From Arthrobacter_B citreus (GTDB lineage: Bacteria > Actinomycetota > Actinomycetes > Actinomycetales > Micrococcaceae): 64,000 nt of DNA. The notes beneath the pieces were generated by a model that saw nothing but the letters and a program-made list of their open reading frames with translations, made no database searches and was not told the DNA's origin. A program made the translations under genes and the position numbers. Shown here piece after piece: positions 1-8,751 of the stretch. Where the stretch lies: assembly GCF_042429235.1 (NCBI RefSeq), contig NZ_JBHMBA010000019.1. One strand, given 5' to 3'. How positions within the stretch are numbered: the stretch's first letter is position 1; every line of letters starts with the position of its first letter.

Positions 1-48
1 TGGTACTGCATCCGGGAGGGTGTGGGAGAGTAGGTCACCGCCGGACAT
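1..48 (+). rRNA. rrf: 5S ribosomal RNA, 3' end (partial)
   Basis: The first ~48 bases match the conserved 3' part of actinobacterial 5S rRNA: the GGTACTGC stretch, the GGGAGGGTGTGGGAGAGTAGG block and the closing CACCGCCGGACA. The 5' part lies before the window, so the window begins just at the end of an rRNA operon. The exact 3' end is estimated to within a few bases. A strong terminator follows. Confidence 0.93.
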
Positions 49-65
49 TATTTCGGTTGAGAGAG

Positions 66-95
66 TAAGGCCCCGCCAGTGCTGGCGGGGCCTTA
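66..95 (+). terminator. rRNA operon terminator
   Basis: A perfect 14-base inverted repeat (arms 66-79 and 82-95, TAAGGCCCCGCCAG and its complement) is followed by TTACTTGTTT-type sequence. Its position 18 bases after the 5S end makes it the intrinsic terminator of the rRNA operon. Confidence 0.9.
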
Positions 96-171
96 CTTGT
101 TTAACGCTCTTTATTGCTGCCGGGTCGGGGGGTCTTTCGACAGGCGAATACCGGCGGCACTGGCCCTGATC

Positions 172-246
172 TTCTCTTACGGTCCTGGCCTTCTCTTACC
201 GTTCTGGCCTTCTTCAGAAGATTCACAGGATTCACGGGCTTCACGA
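172..246. repeat. Short tandem repeats between rrn terminator and esterase gene
   Basis: Two adjacent 19-base near-copies (172-190 and 191-209, two mismatches) start with TTCTCTTAC. They are followed by three 9-base imperfect copies of GATTCACRG (220-246). They lie in the non-coding gap before the convergent esterase gene. No function is evident. Confidence 0.55.
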
Positions 247-250
247 AAAT

Positions 251-1276
251 TCAGGTGAAGACGAGTGGAGCGGGAAGCGCCGGAGTGAGGCCCAAGCCGG
301 CAAGCCAGTCGAGCTGCCGGCGCGTGTTCACCGCGTCTCCACCCTCGTGGTGGTTAAACGGATAGATTTCGATCCGGCGGGAGACGTTGGTGTCCGAGTG
401 CTCTCCGTATGCGTTGAAGGCCGCGAAGACGGTGGACGGCGGGCACACGGTATCGCGCAGGCCGGTGGCGAAATGGGCCGGAGCCAGGGCGCGGCGCGCC
501 AAAGCGATCCCGTCGACGTAGGAGAGGGTGCGCATCACCGCCGCTTCGGCGTCGCGGTAGACGGACAGGTACTGCACCAGCTCCTCCCACGGTGCGGCCT
601 CAGTGATTTGCAGGGCCCGCGCCGGATGACAGAGAAAGGGTGCACTCGTCAGGCACGCTGCAACGTCGGGGACGAGTCCGGCTGCGGCCAGCGACAGCAG
701 TCCGCCCTGGCTGTTACCGGCAACGATGACGGCCCCGGCATCCGTTCCGGGCAGTGCGCGCGCCGCATCGACTGCGCGTGCGGCGTCCGTCAGCAGTCGC
801 CGGTAATAGTGGTTCTCATGATCCAGGATGCCGCGCGTGACGACTCCGGGTGCGGAGGGCGGAACCGGCCCTGAGTCGGGCGTATCACCGCCGGATCCGT
901 AGTGGCCGCCCTGGCCCCGGCTGTCCACGAGAAGGTGCGCGCAGCCGGCAGCGGTCCACAGCAGCCGCTCATGGGGCAGGCCGCGCCCCCGCCCGTAGCC
1001 GAGGTACTCCACCACCACCGGCAACTCGGCTGACAGGGGTACTCCGGCTGGCCGTGAGAACCATCCAGCCACCGGTTCACCCGCAAAGCCGGCGAACCGC
1101 ACATCCCAGCAGTCCACTGCGGCGAGTGCGTTGTCGAAAGGGTGAGAGGAGATGACCGGGTCATGGCGGCGCGCCGCTTGGAGCGTGCCCCGCCACCGGT
1201 CATCAAAGTCCGCCGGTTCCCTCTCGAAGGACCGGTATTCACGGAGTTGCTCGACCGGCAGATCAAATTGCGCCAT
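251..1276 (-). CDS. Acetylxylan esterase / cephalosporin-C deacetylase (CE7 family)
   Basis: 341 residues, the usual length for CE7 (AXE1) alpha/beta hydrolases, which remove acetyl groups from xylo-oligosaccharides and other acetylated small molecules in the cytoplasm. The family RGQGG motif is at about 120-124. The nucleophile elbow is GNSQGG with Ser189, the acid is Asp275 in GLRDTVCPP, and the base is His310 in NHHEGG. No signal peptide is visible, consistent with action on imported oligosaccharides. It lies downstream of the LacI gene on the same strand and opposite a GH3 glycosidase and importer, which suggests deacetylation of imported xylan fragments (inference). The natural substrate cannot be fixed from sequence. 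Confidence 0.9.
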   Translation of the reverse strand: MAQFDLPVEQLREYRSFEREPADFDDRWRGTLQAARRHDPVISSHPFDNALAAVDCWDVRFAGFAGEPVAGWFSRPAGVPLSAELPVVVEYLGYGRGRGLPHERLLWTAAGCAHLLVDSRGQGGHYGSGGDTPDSGPVPPSAPGVVTRGILDHENHYYRRLLTDAARAVDAARALPGTDAGAVIVAGNSQGGLLSLAAAGLVPDVAACLTSAPFLCHPARALQITEAAPWEELVQYLSVYRDAEAAVMRTLSYVDGIALARRALAPAHFATGLRDTVCPPSTVFAAFNAYGEHSDTNVSRRIEIYPFNHHEGGDAVNTRRQLDWLAGLGLTPALPAPLVFT

Positions 1277-1350
1277 ACGGTTCCCCTGGAAAGTGGAAGT
1301 GGGTGTGGGCGGTGTGTGTCGCCGTCGGCGCCCGCCCGGGTCAGGACAGA

Positions 1351-2397
1351 CTAGGCGGGCACGGGCCCCGTGCTCTCACGGACAACGAGTTCGATGGCGA
1401 GTTCGATGTTTTTCGGCTTTGCATCGGTGCCGCGTGCGATGTCGAGAACCATGGTGGCTGCGGCGTCGGCCATCTCCAACAACGGCTGGTTAATCGTCGT
1501 CAACGGGGGATCCACCCACGCCGCAAGGGGCAGGTCATCGTAGCCGACAACCGACAGCTGCCCCGGCACGTTGATGCCCTGCTCACGGGCCGCCCGAAGA
1601 ACGCCCAGAGCCTGCATGTCAGACCCGGCAAAGATCGCAGTGGGGCGGTCCGGACGGGCCAGAAGTTCCCGGCCGTGTTCGTATCCGCCGTTGACCGTGA
1701 AGTTGCCCCACCTGATCGGATCTTCCATGAGGGGAACACCGGCATCGGAGTGTGCCGCCCGGAATCCGTCGACCCGTGCGCGTGAACAGAGCACGTCCTC
1801 CGGCCCGGACACCATGGCGATCCGGCGGTGGCCCAGTGACAGCAGGTGACGGGTGGCCAGCAGTCCGCCCTGCCAGTTGTTGGATCCCACCGACGGCGCA
1901 CCCTCAATGGTGTCCCCATTGGTGTCCAGGACAACGTAAGGGATGGAACGGGTCTCAAGCTGGCGCTTTTGGTCAGCGGAGAGCGTGGACAGCACAAAAA
2001 TGATTCCGTGCGGCCGGCGGGCGATGACTTCGCGCATCCAGCGCTGGTCCGGACCGTGGTTGCCGCCCAGGTCCGAAAGGACAACACCCATGCCGTTGCG
2101 CCGTGCTGCCTGCTCCACGCCGCGGATGATCTCGATGGACCAGGCTGAATCGAGTTCGTGGAAGACCAGCTCGATCAGCCGGGCCGGGCTGCCGCCGGTT
2201 TGCCGTGCATTGCGTTGATAGTTGTGGTCCTGCAGCGCCTTCTCAATCTTGCGCCGGGTGGCCGGAGCGACATCCGACCGGCCATTGAGCACTTTCGATA
2301 CTGATGGAACCGAGACGCCAATGGATGCCGCGATTGCTGAAATGGTGGTGCGGGCTGATCCGGCACCGGAATTGCCGACTGGCGTATCGATGGGCAT
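1351..2397 (-). CDS. LacI family transcriptional regulator
   Basis: 348 residues. The N-terminal LacI helix-turn-helix spans about 17-40 (TTISAIAASIGVSVPSVSKVLNG), followed by the hinge and a periplasmic-binding-protein-like effector domain. Proteins of this family repress sugar catabolic operons until a sugar binds. The gene is divergent from the GH3/ABC operon, and LacI-type TTTCGAAA palindromes occur immediately before its own start and before the GH3 gene. It therefore probably controls both arms, including itself and the CE7 gene 74 bases downstream. The ligand is inferred to be a xylo- or gluco-oligosaccharide or monosaccharide. Confidence 0.93.
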   Translation of the reverse strand: MPIDTPVGNSGAGSARTTISAIAASIGVSVPSVSKVLNGRSDVAPATRRKIEKALQDHNYQRNARQTGGSPARLIELVFHELDSAWSIEIIRGVEQAARRNGMGVVLSDLGGNHGPDQRWMREVIARRPHGIIFVLSTLSADQKRQLETRSIPYVVLDTNGDTIEGAPSVGSNNWQGGLLATRHLLSLGHRRIAMVSGPEDVLCSRARVDGFRAAHSDAGVPLMEDPIRWGNFTVNGGYEHGRELLARPDRPTAIFAGSDMQALGVLRAAREQGINVPGQLSVVGYDDLPLAAWVDPPLTTINQPLLEMADAAATMVLDIARGTDAKPKNIELAIELVVRESTGPVPA

Positions 2398-2416
2398 GAG
2401 GGATTCCTGGTTCGTA

Positions 2417-2424
2417 TTTCGAAA
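2417..2424. promoter_or_regulatory. Putative LacI operator 1
   Basis: TTTCGAAA, a perfect palindrome with the central CG typical of LacI-family operators, lies 20 bases upstream of the LacI start. It shares the core of the site at 2582-2589 in opposite-facing context (ATTTCGAAAAC here, GTTTTCGAAAC there). Confidence 0.6.
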
Positions 2425-2530
2425 ACTAATTGTGATTCACCGTAGCACCTCAGTCCACACATTGACCGCTGTAATTCTGCAGATCTGGGGCTGTATACGG
2501 GGAGTTTCGGTCCGCTCGAAAAAATATCCC

Positions 2531-2558
2531 TTGACACCCGGCCACAACGCGCTAATGT
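2531..2558 (+). promoter_or_regulatory. Predicted sigma70-type promoter of the GH3 operon
   Basis: TTGACA at 2531-2536 and TAATGT at 2553-2558 are separated by 16 bases. They lie about 120 bases before the GH3 start and just upstream of operator 2, where a bound repressor would block transcription. Confidence 0.55.
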
Positions 2559-2580
2559 TCAGGCAAGCTTTTCGCAAGAG

Positions 2581-2590
2581 TTTTCGAAAC
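2581..2590. promoter_or_regulatory. Putative LacI operator 2
   Basis: TTTTCGAAAC, with the perfect core TTTCGAAA at 2582-2589, lies about 23 bases downstream of the predicted -10 box. That is a classical repressor position over the early transcribed region. Confidence 0.6.
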
Positions 2591-2679
2591 ATTTGGTGCT
2601 ACGCCGCTGTGGTGCACGAAGGAACTTTGTTCTTCTTCGGGTGAGACATCGGTACCCGAAGAAATGACAAAGGAGTCCC

Positions 2680-5040
2680 ATGCCACGCATCCCCCGCTCG
2701 AGCACTGAAGAGCTCTGGCGTGACGAGTCCGCATCACCGGCGGACCGCGCAGCCGACCTCGTTTCCCGGATGACCCTGCAGGAGAAGACCGCCCAGCTGG
2801 TTGGCGTCTGGGTGGGAGCCGACAGCTCCGGCGGCGGAGTCGCACCGCTGCAGCAGGACATGGCAGCCGACCCCATCGACTGGGACACCGTTACCGAATA
2901 CGGGCTCGGCCAGTTGACCAGGCCGTTTGGCACCGCACCGGTCGAGCCCGTAGCCGCGGCCAAGTCGCTCGCGCTGTCCCAGGAGCAGCTGGTGTCACGC
3001 AGCCGCTTCGGAATCCCGGCACTGGTTCACGAGGAGTGCCTGGCCGGCTTCGCCGCCTGGCGGGCCACCGCCTATCCGGTGCCCCTCGCATGGGGTGCCA
3101 CGTTCCACCCCGAACTTATCCAGCGCATGGCCGACACCATCGGCCGCTCAATGCGGGCCGCCGGCATCCACCAGGGTTTGGCGCCGGTCCTCGATGTGAC
3201 ACGCGACTACCGCTGGGGCCGCACCGAAGAGACCATCTCCGAGGACCCGTACCTGGTCTCCATCCTTGGCACGGCCTACGTCAAGGGACTTGAGGGTTCG
3301 GGAATCATCTCCACCCTCAAACACTTTGCCGGGTACTCCGCCAGCCGCGCCGGGCGCAACCTCGCTCCGGTATCGATGGGAGCGAGGGAGTTCTCCGACG
3401 TCATCCTGCCCCCGTTCGAGGCCGCCCTCCGGCTCGGCGGCGCCCGGTCCGTCATGCATTCCTACACCGAGCTTGACGGGGTGCCGTCCGCCGCGGACAA
3501 GGGGCTCCTCACCGGAATCCTCCGCGAACGCCTGGGCTTTGAGGGCACCGTGGTTGCCGACTACTTCGGCATCCGTTTCCTCGAGCGCCTGCACCGAGTG
3601 GCCGAGGACGGAACAGCGGCGGCGGGACTGGCACTTAACGCGGGCGTCGACGTCGAACTTCCCACGGTGGACACCTTCGGAACGCCCCTGCTTGAGGGCA
3701 TCGAAAACGGCCGCATCAGCGAGGACCTGGTCGACAGGGCAGTGCTCCGCGTCCTGACCCAGAAGATTTCGATCGGTCTCCTCGACGAGGACTGGTCACC
3801 GCTTCCGGCCGACGTCGAGACGCTCACCCTGGACAGTGCCGAGGGGCGGGAGCTGTCCGAACAGATGGCGCGTGAATCCCTTGTCCTTCTCTCCAACGCC
3901 GATAAGCTCCTGCCCCTGGCCGCCGGAACACGCGTCGCCGTGGTTGGCCCCCTGGCAAACGACCCGATGGCAATGCTCGGCTGCTACTCCTTCCCCGCGC
4001 ATGTGGGAGGAAAACACCCGGAGGTCGAAATCGGAATCGACATTCCCACGGTGCTCGAGGAAATGCGGGCAGCGTTTCCCGATGTCACTCATGCGCAGGG
4101 CTGCACGGTTGACGGCCCCGGCGTCGAAGGCATTGGAGATGCCGTTGCGGTGGCCCGTGAAGCCGACGTATGCGTCGTCGTCCTGGGTGACCGTGCCGGG
4201 CTCTTCGGGCGGGGGACATCCGGGGAAGGCTGCGACGCGGCCCACCTGGGACTGCCCGGAGTCCAGGCGGACCTACTGGCGGCCCTCCTCGAGTCAGGGA
4301 CCCCGGTTGTTGTGGTGCTCCTGGCCGGCCGCCCCTATGCCCTCGGAGACGCACCGTCCCATGCCGCCGCCATTGTCCAGGGCTTTTTCCCCGGCCAGCG
4401 GGGCGCCCGGGCCCTCGCCGACCTGCTCAGCGGCAGGTATTCGCCGTCGGGCCGCCTACCCGTCAGCATTCCCCGTGATGCCGGTTCGCAGCCGGGAACC
4501 TATCTCACCCCACCGCTGGGGGAGAAGTCCGGGGTTTCCGATCTTGACCCGTCTCCGGCCTTCGCCTTCGGCCACGGGATCGGCTATTCCAGCTTTGAAT
4601 GGAGCGGCGTCCGCGAAGCCCTGGGCCGGACGGACTGGGAGACCGACGGCGACATCACCGTAGAGGTGACCGTCACCAATACGGGGGAAGTGCGCGCTGC
4701 GGACGTCGTCGAGCTGTATCTGCATGATGCCTTTGCGCAGGTCACCCGTCCGGTTCAGCGGCTGGTCGGATTTGCCCGGGTCGAGCTGGAGCCACAGGAA
4801 TCTGCCCGGGTCGCCATCACGGTGCCGGCGGATCTCACCGCGTTTACCGGCCTGGATGGCGTACTGATCATCGAGCCCGGTGACGTCGAACTGCGGGTTG
4901 CCCGCTCCAGCACTGACATCCATTCAGCGCTCCGGCTCCGGCTCGCCGGCGGCCTGCGCCAGGTGGGAGCGGACCGGGCCCTGACCAGCGTCAGCACTGT
5001 TACGGCGGCATCCCGGGCGGAATTGGAGGGAGCGCTGTGA
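2680..5040 (+). CDS. Glycoside hydrolase family 3 beta-glycosidase (beta-xylosidase/beta-glucosidase)
   Basis: 786 residues with the GH3 two-domain plan and a C-terminal fibronectin-III-like domain (about 660-720). The barrel domain carries KHFAGYS (214-220) and the nucleophile Asp294 in VVADYFG. The N-terminal part (GLGQLTRPFG, PALVHEECLAG, DYRWGRTEET) resembles actinobacterial GH3 enzymes annotated as beta-xylosidases or beta-glucosidases. There is no signal peptide, so it should hydrolyse imported oligosaccharides. A strong Shine-Dalgarno (AAAGGAG, 2669-2675) supports the ATG. It is first gene of an operon with the importer and overlaps the next gene by 4 bases. The esterase on the other arm favours xylan as substrate, but specificity is inferred. 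Confidence 0.92.
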   Translation: MPRIPRSSTEELWRDESASPADRAADLVSRMTLQEKTAQLVGVWVGADSSGGGVAPLQQDMAADPIDWDTVTEYGLGQLTRPFGTAPVEPVAAAKSLALSQEQLVSRSRFGIPALVHEECLAGFAAWRATAYPVPLAWGATFHPELIQRMADTIGRSMRAAGIHQGLAPVLDVTRDYRWGRTEETISEDPYLVSILGTAYVKGLEGSGIISTLKHFAGYSASRAGRNLAPVSMGAREFSDVILPPFEAALRLGGARSVMHSYTELDGVPSAADKGLLTGILRERLGFEGTVVADYFGIRFLERLHRVAEDGTAAAGLALNAGVDVELPTVDTFGTPLLEGIENGRISEDLVDRAVLRVLTQKISIGLLDEDWSPLPADVETLTLDSAEGRELSEQMARESLVLLSNADKLLPLAAGTRVAVVGPLANDPMAMLGCYSFPAHVGGKHPEVEIGIDIPTVLEEMRAAFPDVTHAQGCTVDGPGVEGIGDAVAVAREADVCVVVLGDRAGLFGRGTSGEGCDAAHLGLPGVQADLLAALLESGTPVVVVLLAGRPYALGDAPSHAAAIVQGFFPGQRGARALADLLSGRYSPSGRLPVSIPRDAGSQPGTYLTPPLGEKSGVSDLDPSPAFAFGHGIGYSSFEWSGVREALGRTDWETDGDITVEVTVTNTGEVRAADVVELYLHDAFAQVTRPVQRLVGFARVELEPQESARVAITVPADLTAFTGLDGVLIIEPGDVELRVARSSTDIHSALRLRLAGGLRQVGADRALTSVSTVTAASRAELEGAL

Positions 5041-6071
5041 GCCTGAATCAGACCGGGGTCTCAACCACGGGCGCCGGTGCAACCGGGCCCGAGGCCGCAG
5101 CCACCGTCGGAATGTCGACTGAGATAGCGCCGGCGAAAAAGCGCCGCGGCTTTGGCCCCAAGCCCGGCCAGGTGCCGTGGCGCAAGACGCTGCGGCGCGA
5201 CTGGCAGCTCTACGTCCTGGTCATTGTGCCGCTGCTGTTCTTCGCGCTCTTCCGCTACGTGCCGATGCTGGGGAACGTCATCGCATTCCGCCGTTTCCGC
5301 CCCGGAGGCAGCATTTTCGGCGAAGAGTGGGTGGGGCTGCGCTATGTGCAGATGTTCCTCAACGACCCGACCTTCTGGGCGGTCTTCGCCAACACCTTTG
5401 TCATCGGATCGCTGACGCTGCTCTTCTGCTTTCCGCTCCCGATCATCCTGGCGCTGATGCTCAACGAAGTCCGCTCGCGGTATTTCAAGCGGTTCGTGCA
5501 GACGGTCTCGTATCTGCCGCACTTCCTCTCGATCGTCATCATCGCCGGAATGCTCATGCAGCTGCTCTCACTCGAGGGAACGGTAAACCAAATTGTCAGG
5601 GCGGTTGGCGGGGACTCCATTCCCTTCCTGCAGGCACCGGAGTGGTTCCGTACGGTCTACGTATCCTCCGAGGTGTGGCAGACGGTGGGCTGGGGAACCA
5701 TTCTTTACCTGGCGGCGCTGACCGGCGTCGACTCGGCGCTCTATGAAGCCGCACGGATTGACGGAGCGAACCGCTGGCAGCAGACCTGGCACGTTACCCT
5801 GCCGGGAATCCGTCCAACCATGGTGACCCTGCTCGTCCTGAACATCGGCACCTTCCTCTCCGTTGGCTTCGAGAAGATCCTTCTCCTCTACAACCCGCTC
5901 ACCTATCCAACAGCCGACGTCATCTCCACGTACCTGTACCGCGTGGGACTCGAGGCCAACAACTTCAGCTATGCCGCTGCGATCGGCATGTTTGAGGCCA
6001 TCATCGGCCTCACTCTCATCCTGTCCGCCAATGCCATTTCGCGCCGAACAGTAGGGACAAGCCTGTGGTAA
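5037..6071 (+). CDS. ABC transporter permease, LplB/polysaccharide-type
   Basis: 344 residues. After a basic cytoplasmic tail (about 1-55) come six predicted membrane segments and the EAA loop (YEAARIDGANRWQQTWHVTLPGI, about 236-258). It belongs to the LplB-like branch of CUT1 permeases that import complex oligosaccharides. The GTG start overlaps the GH3 stop as GTGA, so translation is coupled. It should pair with the next permease. No ATPase gene is present in the operon, so a shared MsiK-like ATPase elsewhere is likely, as is usual for CUT1 importers of actinobacteria. Confidence 0.93.
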   Translation: MSLNQTGVSTTGAGATGPEAAATVGMSTEIAPAKKRRGFGPKPGQVPWRKTLRRDWQLYVLVIVPLLFFALFRYVPMLGNVIAFRRFRPGGSIFGEEWVGLRYVQMFLNDPTFWAVFANTFVIGSLTLLFCFPLPIILALMLNEVRSRYFKRFVQTVSYLPHFLSIVIIAGMLMQLLSLEGTVNQIVRAVGGDSIPFLQAPEWFRTVYVSSEVWQTVGWGTILYLAALTGVDSALYEAARIDGANRWQQTWHVTLPGIRPTMVTLLVLNIGTFLSVGFEKILLLYNPLTYPTADVISTYLYRVGLEANNFSYAAAIGMFEAIIGLTLILSANAISRRTVGTSLW

Positions 6072-6991
6072 CCACCGCCCAAGCACCCACCGACTTGAAG
6101 AAGCTGGAGAAAGCACCCCGCCGTGTCCGCACCAGCCGGGGCGAGCGCATCTTCCAGGTCTTCAACACCATCGCGCTGCTCGGCGTCGTCGGCGTGACGC
6201 TGTACCCGTTCGTGAACATCATCGCGCAGTCCTTCAGCGGCGAGTCAGCCATCCGGGCCGGCCAGGTGAACCTGTGGCCCAAGGGGTTCAACACCACCAC
6301 GTACCAGCTGGTGATGAACGACTCCCTGTTCTGGACGAACTACAAGAACACCGTGGTCTACACGGTGGTGGCCACGATGATCGCCATGGTGCTGACCACC
6401 TGTTACGCCTACGTGCTGTCGAAAAAACGGCTGCGCGGACGCAAGTTCCTGATCGGGATCGCCGTTTTCACGATGTTCTTCAACGGCGGGCTGATCCCCA
6501 ACTACGTGCTCATCTCAAGCCTGGGCATGACCAACACGCTATGGGCGATTGTGTTGCCCAACGCCATATCGGTCTTCAACCTGCTGGTGATGAAATCGTT
6601 CTTCGAAAACCTCCCGGAGGAGCTGGAGGAGGCGGCCCAGATTGACGGGCTGTCCACCTTCGGCATTCTGTTCCGCATCGTCCTGCCGCTGTCTAAGGCA
6701 GTCATGGCCACCATGGTGCTGTTCTACGCCGTCGCCTTTTGGAACTCCTGGTTCCAGGCCTTCCTGTACATGGACCGTGCCGACCTGTTCCCCGTCACGG
6801 TCTACCTCAGGAACCTGATTGCCGGGGCATCCAACACGTCCGCATCGGCCGGAGGCTCGGACCTTGCCCAGGTGGCCTCCAATATCCAGTCGGTCACGAT
6901 GGTGCTCACCGTGCTCCCGATCCTCTGCCTCTATCCCTTTGTCCAGCGCTATTTCGTCTCGGGAATCATGCTCGGCTCCGTCAAAGGCTGA
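6065..6991 (+). CDS. Carbohydrate ABC transporter permease, YtcP-type
   Basis: 308 residues with six hydrophobic segments and an EAA loop (LEEAAQIDGLSTFGILFRIVLP, about 192-213). It is the MalG-like half of the importer. The GTG start overlaps the preceding stop by 7 bases. Together with the LplB-type permease and the lipoprotein at 7057 it forms a polysaccharide-oligomer importer like Bacillus LplABC or YtcP/YtcQ. Confidence 0.93.
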   Translation: MVTTAQAPTDLKKLEKAPRRVRTSRGERIFQVFNTIALLGVVGVTLYPFVNIIAQSFSGESAIRAGQVNLWPKGFNTTTYQLVMNDSLFWTNYKNTVVYTVVATMIAMVLTTCYAYVLSKKRLRGRKFLIGIAVFTMFFNGGLIPNYVLISSLGMTNTLWAIVLPNAISVFNLLVMKSFFENLPEELEEAAQIDGLSTFGILFRIVLPLSKAVMATMVLFYAVAFWNSWFQAFLYMDRADLFPVTVYLRNLIAGASNTSASAGGSDLAQVASNIQSVTMVLTVLPILCLYPFVQRYFVSGIMLGSVKG

Positions 6992-7056
6992 CGGCTCGAA
7001 CATCTCCCGTTTATCCGCCCGTCCACGCCGATCCGTCGGCAACGAAAGGAAAAAGT

Positions 7057-8682
7057 ATGCTGTCCACACCCAGGAAGGTTCTTGCCGCAGGGGCGCTGGT
7101 CGCCCTCGTGGCAGGGCTCACGTCTTGCTCGTCGAGCGGCGAGTCCGACGGCGCCGACGTCACCGGCAAAGATGCCGGTGCCATGGCGGATTACAAAGCC
7201 GGCGACCAGTTCAAGGCCACGGAAGCACTCGACTTCTCCATCCTGTTCAGCGACCACCCGAACTATCCACTCAAGGAAGACTGGCTGTTCTGGGAAGAGC
7301 TGACCGAGCGGACCAACGTCACCCTGGAACCCACAGTGGTGCCGATGAGTGACTACGAGCAGAAGCGCAGCCTGATCGTCGGTGCGGGCAATGCTCCGAT
7401 GATCATCCCGAAGACATACCCCGGCCAGGAGGAGGCCTTCGTGTCTTCGGGCGCGATCCTTCCCGTCTCGAAGTACCTCGACCTGATGCCTAACCTGACC
7501 GAGAAAATCGAAAAGTGGGGGCTCGAAGACAACATTGAAGGGCTCCGCCAGGCTGACGGCGAGTTCTACGTGCTGCCCGGAGTCCACGAGGAAGTCTGGC
7601 AGGACTACACGATCGCGGTCCGCACCGATGTCATGGAGGAACTCGGGCTCGAAGCCCCGAAGGACTGGGACGAATTCCGTGAGGTCCTGGTGGCAATCAA
7701 GGCCGCGAACCCCGATTCCTACCCGCTGTCCGACCGGTTCAAGGGCGACAGCCTCCTCAACATCGTCGCGATGACCTACGGCGTTTCGGCCGGCTGGGGC
7801 TGGAATGCCGCTTCCTGGAACGAGGACGACGAGAAGTTCGAGTTCACCGGAACCACCGACGAGTACCGCGATTTTGTGGAGTACATGGCCGGACTCGTGG
7901 AAGACGGACTGATTGATCCGGAGTCCTTCACGCAGGACGATGACTCAGCCAACCAGAAGTTTGTCAGCGGCAAGTCCTTCGCGATCAGCACCAACGCCCA
8001 GACCCTGGTGAACGACTACCGCCAGGCGCTCTCGGATACCGTCCCGGGCGCCACCGTTTCGAAAATCCCGCTGCCGGCAGGGCCCGCGGGCAATGTCGTC
8101 GCCGGAACCAGCCTGCTCGAGAACGGCATCATGATTAACGCCGATGCGCTCGACAGCGAGAACTTCACCGCCATGATGCAGTTCATCGACTGGCTGTGGT
8201 ACTCGGAGGAGGGCATGGAGTTCGCCAAGTGGGGCGTTGAGGGAACCACATTCACCAAGGACGCCGACGGGAAGCGGACGCTGGCCGCCGACGTGGACTA
8301 CGTCAGCCTCAACCCGGGAGCTCCGAAGCACCTGCAGAAGGACTTCGGCTTTGGCGGCGGCGTCTTTGCCTACGGCGGGACGACGGACCTGCTCCAGTCA
8401 ACCTTCTCCGAAGAGGAACTGGCCTTCCAGGAAATCATGAAGGAGAAGGATGTCCTTCCGCTGGCCCCGCCGTACCCGCTGGAAGAAGCGGAGCGGGAGC
8501 AGGCGACCCTGCTGGAGACACCCCTCTCCGACACCGCCAAGCAGGCCACGCTGCAGTTCATCCTCGGCCAGCGCGACCTTTCGGAATGGGACAGCTACGT
8601 CGCCGAACTCGAGGGCAAGGGCGTGGGCACGTACCTCGACCTGGTGAACACCGCCTACGACCGCTACGCCGACAGCAAGTAG
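7057..8682 (+). CDS. Extracellular solute-binding lipoprotein (LipO/YtcQ-like, polysaccharide importer)
   Basis: 541 residues. The ATG at 7057 is chosen because it follows the ribosome site GAAAGGA (7044-7050) and begins a classical lipoprotein signal with lipobox LTSC (Cys24). The same frame is open further upstream, but that would overlap the permease. The mature protein is a large family-1 binding protein of the kind paired with LplB/YtcP permeases. It captures oligosaccharides at the membrane surface. A strong hairpin directly follows the gene. Confidence 0.92.
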   Translation: MLSTPRKVLAAGALVALVAGLTSCSSSGESDGADVTGKDAGAMADYKAGDQFKATEALDFSILFSDHPNYPLKEDWLFWEELTERTNVTLEPTVVPMSDYEQKRSLIVGAGNAPMIIPKTYPGQEEAFVSSGAILPVSKYLDLMPNLTEKIEKWGLEDNIEGLRQADGEFYVLPGVHEEVWQDYTIAVRTDVMEELGLEAPKDWDEFREVLVAIKAANPDSYPLSDRFKGDSLLNIVAMTYGVSAGWGWNAASWNEDDEKFEFTGTTDEYRDFVEYMAGLVEDGLIDPESFTQDDDSANQKFVSGKSFAISTNAQTLVNDYRQALSDTVPGATVSKIPLPAGPAGNVVAGTSLLENGIMINADALDSENFTAMMQFIDWLWYSEEGMEFAKWGVEGTTFTKDADGKRTLAADVDYVSLNPGAPKHLQKDFGFGGGVFAYGGTTDLLQSTFSEEELAFQEIMKEKDVLPLAPPYPLEEAEREQATLLETPLSDTAKQATLQFILGQRDLSEWDSYVAELEGKGVGTYLDLVNTAYDRYADSK

Positions 8683-8690
8683 ACGCCGCG

Positions 8691-8721
8691 TCACCGGGAC
8701 CCCTAGCCGGGGTCCCGGTGA
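8691..8721 (+). terminator. Hairpin after solute-binding protein gene
   Basis: A perfect 13-bp stem (arms 8691-8703 and 8709-8721, 5-base loop) lies 8 bases after the stop, with a TTTTT run about 8 bases further on. It may terminate part of the transcripts or protect the 3' end of the highly expressed binding-protein mRNA. Downstream genes have no obvious own promoter. Confidence 0.75.
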
Positions 8722-8751
8722 TCCCGGCATTTTTCCCCAGAAGGAGCAGCA

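Noticed and set aside
6739..7056. N-terminal extension of the solute-binding protein into the permease gene
   Set aside because: The extension has no signal peptide and overlaps the permease; the ATG at 7057 has a ribosome site and a proper lipoprotein signal.
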